From assembly GCA_963676875.1 (NCBI GenBank), contig OY781436.1:4092001-4156000 (forward strand): DNA of 64,000 bases. The letters run 5' to 3'. Below the pieces are notes generated by a model. That model saw only the letters and a list, made by a program, of their open reading frames with translations, was not told the DNA's origin and ran no database searches. The position numbers and the translations under genes were made by a program. Source of the stretch: UBA6244 sp963676875. GTDB taxonomy: Bacteria; Bacteroidota; Bacteroidia; Bacteroidales; F082. Every line of letters starts with the position of its first letter. Position 1 is the stretch's first letter. Positions 36,364 through 45,705 of the stretch are shown here, piece by piece.

Positions 36364-36792
36364 ACCCAGTATTATTGGTTTCGGATTTATGCATTATGCC
36401 TTATCAGGGCTCTAAAACAAAAATAAGTAATTATTTGTTTCAATGGTGTTCTTTTTATAAAGTTATTTACACACCAAGGTTAATAACACGGGTTTTTAAT
36501 CAGGGTAAAGACTGTTGATAGTACTCTAACAATAAAGATTTTTTCGTAAAAAATGCACAATGGGGGTAGCATATTTTGTGATAATTTGTTCAAATAGAGA
36601 TTATAACATAGTTTAAAACATATGAGTCGGTAGTGGTTGTTTCATCAATTTTTGGAAATATTTTGCCTCACCAGAAGGTTACGACAGACCCTATTACCGT
36701 TGAGGTGGCAAAAGAAAACAATCAACAATTATATAATAATAGGTGTATTTATTTAGGGAAGTTGACGAAATTAATGAAAAAATTGGTTTTTT
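36364..36792. other. Intergenic region upstream of EPS operon
   Basis: These 429 AT-rich bases separate smpB from the EPS operon, both on the minus strand. A minus-strand TATTTTTG at 36418-36425 is a candidate -7 element about 55 bases upstream of the operon's first start codon, without a good -33. I see no hairpin terminator behind smpB and no ORF worth reporting. Confidence 0.35.
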
Positions 36793-37242
36793 TTAGTGTT
36801 TTAAATGGCGATCCATTTCCCGTTTATGGTCTTTTTCCTTGAGATTTTCGCGTTTGTCGTAGTAATGCTTACCCTTGGCCAGGGCTATTTCGAGTTTTGC
36901 CAATCCCTTTTCATTGATAAAAAGTGTGACGGGGATAATGGTCATGCTCTTTTCTTTCACCTTAGTATATAGCTTGCGCAATTCGCGTTTGTTGAGGAGC
37001 AGTTTGCGGTCGCGTTTGGCCAGGTGGTTGTTGTAGGTGCCATAGGTATATTCTGCAATGTGCATGGATCTCACGAATAGTTCACCTCCATCAAAAACAC
37101 AGAAGGAGTCGGCAAGGTTAGCCTTTCCATTACGTAAGGATTTTATTTCTGTTCCGGTGAGTGCAATTCCTGCAACGAGCCGTTCAATGAGGAAGTATTC
37201 CCACGAGGCGCGTTTATTCTTTATTTTAATGCGATTTTCCAT
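36793..37242 (-). CDS. smpB: SsrA-binding protein SmpB
   Basis: 149 residues, complete. Typical start IKNKRASWEYFLIERLVAGIALTGTEIKSLRNGKANLADSF is the OB-fold core, with EIKSLR and GKHYYDKRE conserved, and a positively charged C-terminal tail (HKREMDRHLKH) that enters the decoding site. SmpB binds tmRNA for ribosome rescue. No tmRNA gene is seen in the window. A minus-strand -7 element TAATTTTG at 37256-37263 is 14 bases upstream. Confidence 0.97.
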   Translation of the reverse strand: MENRIKIKNKRASWEYFLIERLVAGIALTGTEIKSLRNGKANLADSFCVFDGGELFVRSMHIAEYTYGTYNNHLAKRDRKLLLNKRELRKLYTKVKEKSMTIIPVTLFINEKGLAKLEIALAKGKHYYDKRENLKEKDHKREMDRHLKH

Positions 37243-37255
37243 AAGCTATTTAACG

Positions 37256-37263
37256 CAAAATTA
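37256..37263 (-). promoter_or_regulatory. -7 promoter element of smpB
   Basis: Minus-strand TAATTTTG matches TAnnTTTG and gives a very short leader. Confidence 0.4.
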
Positions 37264-37311
37264 CTCAAATTGTAGATGATTGGATAGCTTTTGAAAAAAT
37301 TTCGGCATAAA

Positions 37312-37342
37312 AAAACCGGTCAGCGTGTTGCCGACCGGTTTT
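37312..37342 (-). terminator. Intrinsic terminator after large T9SS repeat protein
   Basis: AAAACCGGTC (37312-37321) / GACCGGTTTT (37333-37342), perfect 10-bp stem. It lies just downstream of the stop at 37368 on the minus strand and separates that gene from smpB. Confidence 0.85.
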
Positions 37343-37367
37343 GGTCTAAATACTCAAAAATAGTTAA

Positions 37368-39830
37368 CTACCTATGGTTTACAATAATTTTTTCGGACCT
37401 ATTATAGGTGTCAGAGATTACATTAAGGAAGTAAACGCCATTGGGCAAATCCTGTGTGGAAATGTTCACGCTGTTGATGGCACCGGCATCTACATTAGAA
37501 GTATAAACTTCGTTGTTGAAACGGTCGCGCAAAGTAACCTGATACATTTGTCCGTTCGGATCGTCAATTTCCAGTGTAAATTGTGTGCTGGTAGGGTTGG
37601 GGTATGCGTTCATCATCACGAAGGGGAGGATGGTGAAAGGCTGATTGCTGAAATCTTGCACAGACTGGTCATCAACCGCGGAAACCCTTACCTTATATAC
37701 ATCATTGCCGGGAGCTTGGGTGATTGTCCAAACGGTGGTGCTGCCATCTACACCCATGTCGATGTCACTGTCATATTCATAGTTTCCTGACAGAGTATTG
37801 AATTTGTACAATTCAACATTGACTGATCCAATAAAATCCTGTTCCCAGGAGATGTAGTAGGAAAGTGATTGAGTCCATTCTTCGCCACCATTGGGCTGAA
37901 AAATGTGGATGTAATCTCCGGTTACGCCAACAACTTCAAATGCTTTGTTACTGAAATCTGCGATGTTATTATCAAGAGGGCTGTAAATTTTTATTTTGTA
38001 GTAGGTGCCATTAACAATTGCAGCATCGTCGATTAACCAGGAATAGGTGCTTCCCCATACATCATCAGCAATGTCGGCAACTTTACTTGTTCCCGTAGCA
38101 TCCCATAGTTCGATGGTAACGTTTTCATCGAAATCGTCTGTCCATGAAATCAGATGTTCAGTTCCATTTTGCCATTTGATTCCGTTAATGCTTGGCTGTA
38201 TGATGGTTACATCAGTACCTGCAGAAGCAGTTATGGTGAATTTTTTACCTACTTTATAAACAGACGGATCAAGAATGCTTTTTATAACAATTTGATAATC
38301 ACCTGTCATGTCAGGAATATCCCAAACCAGGGTAGTTCCTTCAACATCGCCATCAATTAATGTTACGTCTGTGTTAATATCGCCCAGATTAGGCATGTAG
38401 TAAACATTTACATTTTCTACAACGTCGTCGATCCAAGAAATGAGATGAGAAGTTTCTTTAGCCCATTTGATATTGGTTTTGTTGGGTTGCAATACCGAAA
38501 TGGTTCCACCTTCGCTTAGGGTTACATTAAAGGTTTTACTGATTTTCTCAACAGAAGGATCGAGGCTGCTTCTAACGATAATTACATATTCTCCAACCAG
38601 TGCTTCTGCAATGTCAATATCCCAAACAAGTGTAGTTCCTTCAACTTCATCATCAATCAAAACTTCTGATCCGCCTGTTTTTTTGTAGTAAACATTTACA
38701 GTTTCGGCCACATCATCGTTCCACGAAATAAGGTGTTTTGTGTTGATGGCCCATTTGATATTGGTTTTGTTGGGCTGCAATATTTTTATGTTGGTCCCAC
38801 TTCCAAGGGTGATTGAAAAAACATTGTTGCTCATGTCAGGAAGGGTAGTAGCTCCATTTACCGAGGAGGCCACCTTTATTTTGTAATTTGTTCCTGCTGC
38901 ATAAACCCCGTCTTCAATATACCACTCGTAGGTAGTACCTTCAATGTCGGTGGCTATGGTCTGAGTATTTGCTCCATCTACCAAAAAGATATCAACAGGT
39001 TCATTTAAATTGTCGTTCCATGAAACGAGGTGGGTTGATCCGATGGCCCAACTTTCGTTACCATTAGGCTCAAGTACCTTTATTTCACCATCTTCTGCAT
39101 ATACTAGTTGGAAATATCCGCTCACGCTTGCGTATGTATCGTCATCGGGTACATTGTGGCTGCGTACTTTAATAACATAGCTTCCCAGTGGTAAGCCATC
39201 AGTATCCCAATAACAGGTAGATCCGCTAACTCCATCGGCAAACAATGTATATATTGGTTCCACGTTTTGTCCTACAATCGGGTGAGATTCATCCACGCCT
39301 GCGCCCAGTGAAAGTTTTTTGCCAAACAGCTCTTCCAAGAAAAACGCACCACCATAACCAGATGAACCATCAAGGTATTTCATTCTATAATGATAATTTG
39401 TACCAGTTCCATTGGTATAGATGTGATTGCCACCTTTTACAACCCATAACACGTCACCATCCACCAAGCCCAGATTAGCAATCCATGCATCTAATTGAGG
39501 TTCGGTTTTCATCGCCAAATCGTCCCAGTCAACAACTACGTATCCTGGATATTCAGCATCGAGGAGAGCATCCATGTCTTCATTAGCAGCCGTAAATTCA
39601 TAACTTCCAGCAGTCTCTTTAGTAACGAGTCCATCAGTTCCGTAGAGTACGTCCACTGTTCCATGGAAATTGTCGAGCCAGGAAATGAGGTAAGTGCCTC
39701 CACCTGTCCAATGTTCGCCGCCCGTGGGCTGCTGTAGTTCGATTTCAGGGGCTTGAGCCATCAGCGAAAAGCCGGTAGAAATCAACACCGCAAGAAATAG
39801 TGTTTTAAAAACGTAAAGTGATTTTTTCAT
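37368..39830 (-). CDS. T9SS-secreted protein with six Kre9/KNH-like repeats
   Basis: 820 residues: signal peptide (1-25), then six beta-sandwich repeats, each starting with a QPNGGExW-like turn and an xxISW strand (e.g. IKILQPNKTNIKW, HLISWNDDVAETVNVYY). This resembles the Ser-Thr-rich Kre9_KNH domain (PF10342) found in cell-surface glycan-binding proteins. The first unit has a 120-residue insertion. The last 80 residues are a T9SS type A sorting domain (AYPNPTSTQF ... NGVYFLNVIS). Units 3 and 4 are nearly identical at DNA level, which indicates recent duplication. Surface location follows; function unknown. Confidence 0.85.
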   Translation of the reverse strand: MKKSLYVFKTLFLAVLISTGFSLMAQAPEIELQQPTGGEHWTGGGTYLISWLDNFHGTVDVLYGTDGLVTKETAGSYEFTAANEDMDALLDAEYPGYVVVDWDDLAMKTEPQLDAWIANLGLVDGDVLWVVKGGNHIYTNGTGTNYHYRMKYLDGSSGYGGAFFLEELFGKKLSLGAGVDESHPIVGQNVEPIYTLFADGVSGSTCYWDTDGLPLGSYVIKVRSHNVPDDDTYASVSGYFQLVYAEDGEIKVLEPNGNESWAIGSTHLVSWNDNLNEPVDIFLVDGANTQTIATDIEGTTYEWYIEDGVYAAGTNYKIKVASSVNGATTLPDMSNNVFSITLGSGTNIKILQPNKTNIKWAINTKHLISWNDDVAETVNVYYKKTGGSEVLIDDEVEGTTLVWDIDIAEALVGEYVIIVRSSLDPSVEKISKTFNVTLSEGGTISVLQPNKTNIKWAKETSHLISWIDDVVENVNVYYMPNLGDINTDVTLIDGDVEGTTLVWDIPDMTGDYQIVIKSILDPSVYKVGKKFTITASAGTDVTIIQPSINGIKWQNGTEHLISWTDDFDENVTIELWDATGTSKVADIADDVWGSTYSWLIDDAAIVNGTYYKIKIYSPLDNNIADFSNKAFEVVGVTGDYIHIFQPNGGEEWTQSLSYYISWEQDFIGSVNVELYKFNTLSGNYEYDSDIDMGVDGSTTVWTITQAPGNDVYKVRVSAVDDQSVQDFSNQPFTILPFVMMNAYPNPTSTQFTLEIDDPNGQMYQVTLRDRFNNEVYTSNVDAGAINSVNISTQDLPNGVYFLNVISDTYNRSEKIIVNHR
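37905..39090 (-). repeat. Tandem approximately 290-bp coding repeats (units 2-6 of T9SS protein)
   Basis: Unit starts lie near 39085, 38790, 38500, 38210 and 37905, a period near 290 bases (about 96 codons). The DNA segment around 38463-38494 (gcccatttgatattggttttg...) reappears at 38750-38782 with one visible mismatch in over 30 bases. Confidence 0.7.
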
Positions 39831-39903
39831 GTTTATAAGTATTTAGTAGTTATTTTAAAATTGAAATATGGGCTTCAAAATTTGCCCGTAAAATATTATA
39901 TCT

Positions 39904-41412
39904 TTAATTAACAATTAGTTTATAAGTCATTTTTTTATCAACAGCCTCCAGCACAATAAAATATAACCCTGAATGCAGGTGGTTTAAGGACAATGCAATT
40001 TCATGGGTTCCTTTGCTATATGGGCTCTTGGCAATTGAAGCAATCTTTTTTCCGGTGAGTGAATACACAGAAATTCCTGCTAAAGTTTCAACAGGAAATT
40101 CAAGTATCAATGAGGTTTCGTTTACAGCCGGGTTAGGTTGACAAGTCATTTTCATGGTATTCAGGTCGGCTACTTCATTGATTCCAACCGGCAAGGAGAC
40201 GTAGTGTGCATAAGCATGCGATCCTATAAAAGTTTCTGCCTTGGTATTGAAATTGTAAGTTAACGGAAGCAAACCATCCAGATTCAAAACCCAGTTGCCT
40301 CCTGCCCAGTTGTAGTAATTTACCTGGATGGCATTGCCATATTCGTCATATTCGCTTTGGGTAAGCGATTGGTTTTGATAACTATTTCCATTCCATACTT
40401 CCATCAAAGAACTTTCCAGACTGCCAAAAAGACCATATGTAAACGACTCTTTTTCAGAAAATTCCCATGCTCCATCCACCCAATTTCTTTTTTCACTACC
40501 CACCAGATAATCCAGGTTGTTGTAAGTGTAACTATACTGGATATCGTTTATCCACGCCAAAGTATTTGAATTCCACTCCTGACCGGCATAATTGGTGGGA
40601 TTGTTGGCTGTGTTGTAGGCGTATATTTCTTTGTAAGTATTTAACCAGCTTTCTGATTCCCAACTTTCTGTAATGGCTGTAAGCATATTGCCATTGCCAT
40701 CGTAAGTGTAGGTGTGGCGGACATTGTTTATCCATTCAAAATTGACCCAAAGCTGTCCGGTTGAGTTAAGCATGTTACCATTTCCATCGTAAGTAATGAG
40801 CTCGAACGACTGATTTTCCCAATCGTTATTTATCCATTTCTCGATAAGCATGGAGACCGGATTTCCTGATGTGTTGTATTGGTAGGTGGCTCGTAGGTCG
40901 TTGAGCCACGCTTCATTTACCCAGTATGCCTTTGTTTCAGTTAATAAATCTTGTTGAGTTGTATAAGTACGTGTGGCTTTCTTATAATTAACCCAACCTG
41001 TTCCATCAAAATTCTCCACAGTCAAACTCAACTGGTTGTTTTCGTCGTCGTAGGTGGCGGTTTCCTGTTTGTAGGGAGTCCACAAGTTGTTGTCGAGTTT
41101 TTCGATATAGGTCAGGATGCGATTCCCTTCGGCGGAATAGGTGTGCATTTGACGCTGTGTTATGGCGGAAACACCATAAATCACCACGGTATCCAATTGA
41201 TTGATCAGGTCGTTACGAAAATCATCGGGATTGTTGAGTTGCAAAGTCAGCGGATTGTGCTGTGCTCTGTATTGGTCGTTGATTTTCATGAAATAAGGGT
41301 CGTTGCCCCGATCGGATGTGGAAAAAGTATTTTGTCCTAAAATGGTAAAACTCATACCACAAACAATTGTGATCGAGAGAATAAATGAGAGATATTTGTT
41401 ACTAAGCATCAT
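39904..41412 (-). CDS. T9SS-secreted protein with YD/RHS-like repeats
   Basis: 502 residues: signal peptide (about 1-26), an N-terminal linker, then about seven repeats of 35-40 residues with the pattern YxYDxxGN...W-x6-W (e.g. YTYDGNGNMLTAI), which resembles YD/RHS-type beta strands, and a T9SS type A sorting domain (CQPNPAVNETSLILEF ... SGLYFIVLEA). Surface or released protein; repeats of this type suggest carbohydrate binding or adhesion, but there is no direct evidence. Seventy-three bases upstream of the other T9SS gene and possibly cotranscribed with it. Confidence 0.8.
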   Translation of the reverse strand: MMLSNKYLSFILSITIVCGMSFTILGQNTFSTSDRGNDPYFMKINDQYRAQHNPLTLQLNNPDDFRNDLINQLDTVVIYGVSAITQRQMHTYSAEGNRILTYIEKLDNNLWTPYKQETATYDDENNQLSLTVENFDGTGWVNYKKATRTYTTQQDLLTETKAYWVNEAWLNDLRATYQYNTSGNPVSMLIEKWINNDWENQSFELITYDGNGNMLNSTGQLWVNFEWINNVRHTYTYDGNGNMLTAITESWESESWLNTYKEIYAYNTANNPTNYAGQEWNSNTLAWINDIQYSYTYNNLDYLVGSEKRNWVDGAWEFSEKESFTYGLFGSLESSLMEVWNGNSYQNQSLTQSEYDEYGNAIQVNYYNWAGGNWVLNLDGLLPLTYNFNTKAETFIGSHAYAHYVSLPVGINEVADLNTMKMTCQPNPAVNETSLILEFPVETLAGISVYSLTGKKIASIAKSPYSKGTHEIALSLNHLHSGLYFIVLEAVDKKMTYKLIVN

Positions 41413-41675
41413 ACTTTTTGGGCTAAGATGTAAATGATTATAAATGGGCTTTTCCGAAAAGTAAAGTTTTCACTTTTCAACAGCGAAGATACTTTATATT
41501 CATTTAGCAATCAATTCCATAGTTATTTATTACTTTACCTTTTTTAAGTTCACTACACAAAAGTAAAATGGTCATACGAGATGTATTGGAAAAAATTAAC
41601 CAATAGCGTGATTTATAAGCAATTAAGTTGTTAAATTATAGTAAATATTGTGCTTTTTCATGATAATTTCTAAAA

Positions 41676-42473
41676 TCAAGACATCACCACACGCAACCCT
41701 TGTGCATTTTCGATATTAAAATACTTTTTTGGTGATAAGCCCGAGAAGGTTTTAAACTCATTTATCAGGTGTGCCTGATCGTAATATTGACATTCGAAAG
41801 CCACTTGGGGCCAATTCACTTTTTCTTCTTTTTGTATGATATCCAAAACTTTGGTGAATTTGTTGAGGCGGTGAATTAATTTGGGGGGGAGGCCAACAAT
41901 TTGGTTGAACAGTGTGATCAAGTGTTTGTGCGAAATATTGGCATGTTTGCTCAAATCCTTTATGCTGGTACGGGAATCAGTTACCTGAACCTTATCCATG
42001 AGGCTGCTAACCAGGTTGGTTGATTTGTTGGAATGTCCCACCTTTACCAACATATAATGATCGAGGATGCGTTTGATATCTTCGGCTTCCTGAGGCACGA
42101 TGAGTTGGTCTCGTAAGCTTTCCGATTCACCGTTGAGTACATCATGCAGGTTGATAATTTGATGGCTGAAATCCTTCTGGGGCATATTGAAAAAATGGAA
42201 TGCACCCCCTTGCTTAAATTTTATTCCAACAATATGTGTATCTGGACTTTCAAGTAAGGTGTAGTATTTTTTGTGGGCTCCAATGATGATGTCATGGGCG
42301 AGGTTTTGCTTTTCTACCTTTCCACTTGAAACCCCCAGATTCTCTCCCAAATTGAACAGAATACTGGTGGTGCCGTCGGGAAGTACAATAACACTTCCTG
42401 CATTATTTTTTTCGATCCAATAGTAATCGATGACGTGGGCAAGGCAAACATGAGGAGGTAATTTTACAAGCAT
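41676..42473 (-). CDS. AraC-family transcriptional regulator (DUF6597 N-terminus)
   Basis: 265 residues. The N-terminal half (about 1-140) is a DUF6597-type beta-barrel (VIDYYWIEKN, LPDGTTSILFNLGE, GIKFKQGGAFHFF), the C-terminal half (about 155-255) is an AraC HTH (DLSKHANISHKHLITLFNQIVGLPPK, then FECQYYDQAHLINEFKTFSGLSPKKYF). The ligand is unknown. Single gene; a perfect 8+8 palindrome sits just upstream of its start. Confidence 0.9.
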   Translation of the reverse strand: MLVKLPPHVCLAHVIDYYWIEKNNAGSVIVLPDGTTSILFNLGENLGVSSGKVEKQNLAHDIIIGAHKKYYTLLESPDTHIVGIKFKQGGAFHFFNMPQKDFSHQIINLHDVLNGESESLRDQLIVPQEAEDIKRILDHYMLVKVGHSNKSTNLVSSLMDKVQVTDSRTSIKDLSKHANISHKHLITLFNQIVGLPPKLIHRLNKFTKVLDIIQKEEKVNWPQVAFECQYYDQAHLINEFKTFSGLSPKKYFNIENAQGLRVVMS

Positions 42474-42492
42474 AGCAACTGAATTTAGACTA

Positions 42493-42510
42493 ATATAGTT
42501 TTAACTATAT
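42493..42510. promoter_or_regulatory. Palindromic operator candidate upstream of AraC-family gene
   Basis: ATATAGTT-TT-AACTATAT is a perfect inverted repeat ending 19 bases before the start codon (minus strand) of the AraC gene. AraC proteins usually prefer direct repeats, so it may belong to another regulator or be an mRNA hairpin. Confidence 0.4.
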
Positions 42511-42629
42511 CCAAATGTGTGCCAATATATTCAATAACCAGATAAACAACCAATTGTTGAATTATTGTTTTGTAAATTTCCCAGATATAGAAGGGTGATT
42601 TTCCCTATTTTGGAAAAAATTAACCGCTG

Positions 42630-43379
42630 CTAAGCTAAATACTCCCCATCAATATTGCTCATGGAGTTGAACAGGTTGACTTTGGCTTTGGGATGAAGCG
42701 CTTGCATGTTTTTTATAAGGTTTCGGGCAGTGGTTCTCCGGGTGAGGTTCTCGTGTGGACAACTAGACTCGAGGGGTAGGTAATTTTTAATTTTGGAAAA
42801 AGTAAGGGTGTCGGAATTGGTTAGTAAAATAAGCGGTCGGATCAGCCCCACTTGACCTTCAAACATATCGAGTTTGCCGGGTAGCGAAGAAATATTTGCA
42901 TGATAGGTCATGTTGATAATCAGCGTTTCCACAGCATCGTCCATGTGGTGACCCAAGGCCAGCTTTTTAAATCCATTGGCCTTAGCAAAGGTGAACAATG
43001 CTTTGCGGCGATGCCACGAACAAACGAAACACGGGGCTTTTTTGCCACGGTTTTCAATATTGGCTTCCAAATCGATAAAATGCATGGTGACATTAAGATA
43101 GCTGGCAAAATGAATTAAAAACTCGCGATTAACCGAGTAGGGAACATCCGTAACATTGATGTGGAGACCTTCTACTGTAAACTGAATTTTACTGTATTTT
43201 TGGTAGGCTGACAAAGCCTCAAGCAATACCAAAGAATCCTTCCCACCTGAAACAGCCACCAACACCTTGTCGCCCTGATCGATCATGCCATATTTTTTGA
43301 TGGCTTTGGCCACATAGTTTTTTACATGTTCAATATGTCTGGTCTGACTTTTATTAAATTGGTTAACAGGGTTGTACAT
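42630..43379 (-). CDS. ttcA: TtcA-family tRNA 2-thiocytidine synthetase-like PP-loop ATPase
   Basis: 249 residues with the PP-loop VAVSGGKDSLVLLEAL (about 44-59), a CxxC pair in APCFVCSWHRR that would hold part of an Fe-S cluster, LALGHHMDDAVET, and a further Cys in SSCPHENLTRR. This matches the TtcA/TilS-like family that thiolates C32 of tRNA. Shorter than E. coli TtcA and without the second complete CxxC pair, so other sulfur-transfer roles are possible. It shares a base with the end of the topoisomerase gene. Confidence 0.7.
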   Translation of the reverse strand: MYNPVNQFNKSQTRHIEHVKNYVAKAIKKYGMIDQGDKVLVAVSGGKDSLVLLEALSAYQKYSKIQFTVEGLHINVTDVPYSVNREFLIHFASYLNVTMHFIDLEANIENRGKKAPCFVCSWHRRKALFTFAKANGFKKLALGHHMDDAVETLIINMTYHANISSLPGKLDMFEGQVGLIRPLILLTNSDTLTFSKIKNYLPLESSCPHENLTRRTTARNLIKNMQALHPKAKVNLFNSMSNIDGEYLA

Positions 43380-45244
43380 CAGGCTACTTTGCTGTCGAGT
43401 TCAAGTTCCTGATCACTTTCTATGCGCAGGTTGTCGATGATAAATGTTTGACGCTCAGGCGTATTTTTTCCCATATAAAAAGCCAGTGTTTCGGGAACCG
43501 AGGATTCACGACGCAAAATCACCGGTTCGAGTCGGATGGATTTTCCAATAAAATGTTTGAACTCTCCCGGCGAAATTTCTCCAAGTCCTTTAAAACGGGT
43601 GATTTCAGGGTTTGGTTTCAAATCATTGATGGCACTTACTCTTTCTTCATCGTTGTAACAGTAACGAGTAGTTTGTTTGTTACGCACCCGGAAGAGGGGA
43701 GTTTGCAGAATATACACATGTCCCGCTTTTACCAAGTCGGGGTAGAATTGAAGAAAGAACGTCAGGAGCAGCAAGCGAATATGCATACCGTCCACGTCGG
43801 CATCGGTGGCAATAACGATGTTGTTGTAACGCAGATTTTCAATGCTTTCGTCGATATTAAGTGCGGCTTGAAGCAAGTTGAATTCTTCATTTTGGTATAC
43901 AATTTTTTTGCTCAATCCGTAACAGTTGAGTGGTTTACCTTTTAAGCTAAACACGGCCTGTGTTTGAACATCCCTCGATTTGGTAATGGAACCACTAGCC
44001 GAATCTCCCTCGGTAATAAAAAGCGTAGTTTCCAAACGGCTTTCGTGGTTGGTATTAAAATGTATGCGGCAGTCGCGCAGTTTTTTATTATGCAGACTGG
44101 CTTTCTTTACACTTTCCTTGGCAAGTTTTTTAATCCCTGCCATTTCTTTACGTTCTTTTTCCGACTGTAAAAGCTTTTTGTAAAGTGCTTCGGCAGTTTC
44201 GGTGTGAATGTGCAGGTAGTCGTCCAGATTGCGTGTGATGATGTCGTGGATGTAGTTCCGGATGGTTTGGCCGTCTTGTTCAATGTATTGTGAGCCAAGT
44301 TTGGTTTTGGTTTGAGACTCAAAAACAGGCTCTTGCACTTTAATGCTGATAGCCGCCACGATGGAAGTACGGATGTCGCTGGTGTCAAAATCCTTTTTGT
44401 AAAAATCGCGGATAACCTTCACGATAGCTTCTCGAAACGCGTTTTGATGGGTTCCCCCTTGTGTGGTATGTTGTCCGTTGACAAAGGAAAAATATTCTTC
44501 GCTATACGACCGTGAGCTGTGCGAAAAAGCGCACTCAAAATCGCCCTCCTTTATATGAATTATGGGGTAGATGACGGGTCCGTTCCCGTTGATGTTGTGT
44601 TCGAGCAAATCAATAAGACCATTTTTGGCCATCATTTTTTTGCCATTGAAATGAATGGTCAACCCGTTGTTGAGAAAAACATAATTCCACAACATTTCCT
44701 CCACATACTCCAATATATAGTGGTAGTTTCCAAACAGTTCGGGATCTGGAGTAAAACTGATAAGGGTTCCTTGTTTCAGATCACAATCGATAAAAGGTTC
44801 ATCTTTAACAATTTCGCCACGTTCAAAAGTGACTATGGTTGATTTTCCATCACGAATGGACTGAGCTACAAATTTCAACGACATTGCATTCACAGCCTTG
44901 GAACCCACACCATTGAGCCCTACGGCCTTTTTAAAAACTTTGGAATCGTACTTTGCACCCGTATTGATTTTGCTCACACATTCAATTACTTTGCCCAAGG
45001 GCATGCCACGACCATAGTCGCGAACGGTAACTTCTTGATCGGTAACGGTAATTTCCAACTGGTTGCCATTACCCATAACAAACTCATCAATGGAATTGTC
45101 GACAATTTCTTTCAACAAGACATAAATGCCATCATCCTGTGAGCTTCCGTCTCCCAATTTTCCTATGTACATACCCGGTCGTAGCCGAATGTGCTCTTTC
45201 CAATCCAACGACCGAATGCTATCTTCTGTGTATTCTACGGACAT
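43379..45244 (-). CDS. parE: DNA topoisomerase IV subunit B (ParE-like)
   Basis: 621 residues, type IIA topoisomerase ATPase subunit. GHKL ATPase motifs EIVDNSIDEF, DYGRGMPLG and GLNGVGSKAVNAMS; TOPRIM motifs ITEGDSASG and IATDADVDGMHIR; C-terminal GLGEISPGEFKHF. Length and sequence suit ParE rather than GyrB. No parC is next to it in the window; the next gene in the operon is ttcA. I prefer the ATG at 45244 over a leucine-rich extension to 45274. A -7 element TACTTTTG (minus, 45263-45270) and the RBS TTAGGAG precede it. Confidence 0.92.
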   Translation of the reverse strand: MSVEYTEDSIRSLDWKEHIRLRPGMYIGKLGDGSSQDDGIYVLLKEIVDNSIDEFVMGNGNQLEITVTDQEVTVRDYGRGMPLGKVIECVSKINTGAKYDSKVFKKAVGLNGVGSKAVNAMSLKFVAQSIRDGKSTIVTFERGEIVKDEPFIDCDLKQGTLISFTPDPELFGNYHYILEYVEEMLWNYVFLNNGLTIHFNGKKMMAKNGLIDLLEHNINGNGPVIYPIIHIKEGDFECAFSHSSRSYSEEYFSFVNGQHTTQGGTHQNAFREAIVKVIRDFYKKDFDTSDIRTSIVAAISIKVQEPVFESQTKTKLGSQYIEQDGQTIRNYIHDIITRNLDDYLHIHTETAEALYKKLLQSEKERKEMAGIKKLAKESVKKASLHNKKLRDCRIHFNTNHESRLETTLFITEGDSASGSITKSRDVQTQAVFSLKGKPLNCYGLSKKIVYQNEEFNLLQAALNIDESIENLRYNNIVIATDADVDGMHIRLLLLTFFLQFYPDLVKAGHVYILQTPLFRVRNKQTTRYCYNDEERVSAINDLKPNPEITRFKGLGEISPGEFKHFIGKSIRLEPVILRRESSVPETLAFYMGKNTPERQTFIIDNLRIESDQELELDSKVA

Positions 45245-45262
45245 TTTTCTCCTAATTTGCGG

Positions 45263-45270
45263 CAAAAGTA
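45263..45270 (-). promoter_or_regulatory. -7 promoter element of parE
   Basis: Minus-strand TACTTTTG matches TAnnTTTG, 18 bases before the ATG. Confidence 0.55.
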
Positions 45271-45362
45271 GCAACTTAATTCGGTTGCTGACACCCGTCT
45301 CGCATGAAGTTGTTAAACATTTTGTGTTGATAAGGGCTTATAAAAATGCTCAATAAAACTTC

Positions 45363-45390
45363 AAAAAAAGGCAGCCTTCTAGACTGCCTC
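45363..45390 (-). terminator. Intrinsic terminator after DUF2892 gene
   Basis: On the minus strand GGCAG (45388-45384) and CTGCC (45374-45370) form a stem followed by a run of seven T. Confidence 0.75.
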
Positions 45391-45409
45391 TGTTTGATTA
45401 AGTCAGGTT

Positions 45410-45598
45410 TTAGCCTTTTTTCTTTCCTGTGTTAATTTTAAAAGGTGCGTAAGCAGGGCAGAAGCCGATAAACGCTGTCGCAAGTGGCACAATAGCCACC
45501 AAACCCCACCAGCTTTGGTTGATGTATCCTACTATGCCAATAATGACGGCCAGCAGAATGCGTACAATTTTGTCAATGGTTCCAACATTTTGTTTCAT
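45410..45598 (-). CDS. DUF2892 (YgaP-like) small membrane protein
   Basis: 62 residues: two hydrophobic helices (about 10-28 and 31-48) with the family pattern NVGxxDKIVRIL...IGFCPAYAPFKINT. DUF2892 domains are inner-membrane modules, often fused to rhodanese domains but here free-standing. Has its own -7 element TAACTTTG (minus, 45620-45627) and a terminator. Confidence 0.9.
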   Translation of the reverse strand: MKQNVGTIDKIVRILLAVIIGIVGYINQSWWGLVAIVPLATAFIGFCPAYAPFKINTGKKKG

Positions 45599-45619
45599 GG
45601 TAGTATAATTTTAGAAGTA

Positions 45620-45627
45620 CAAAGTTA
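45620..45627 (-). promoter_or_regulatory. -7 promoter element of DUF2892 gene
   Basis: Minus-strand TAACTTTG (plus CAAAGTTA), 21 bases before the start. Confidence 0.5.
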
Positions 45628-45705
45628 GCTTTAAAACATGGCATTCGAAACATAAAAAATCATAACAATTATTGTTCCATTCATAAGGCTTGGTAGATTA
45701 GTTGT

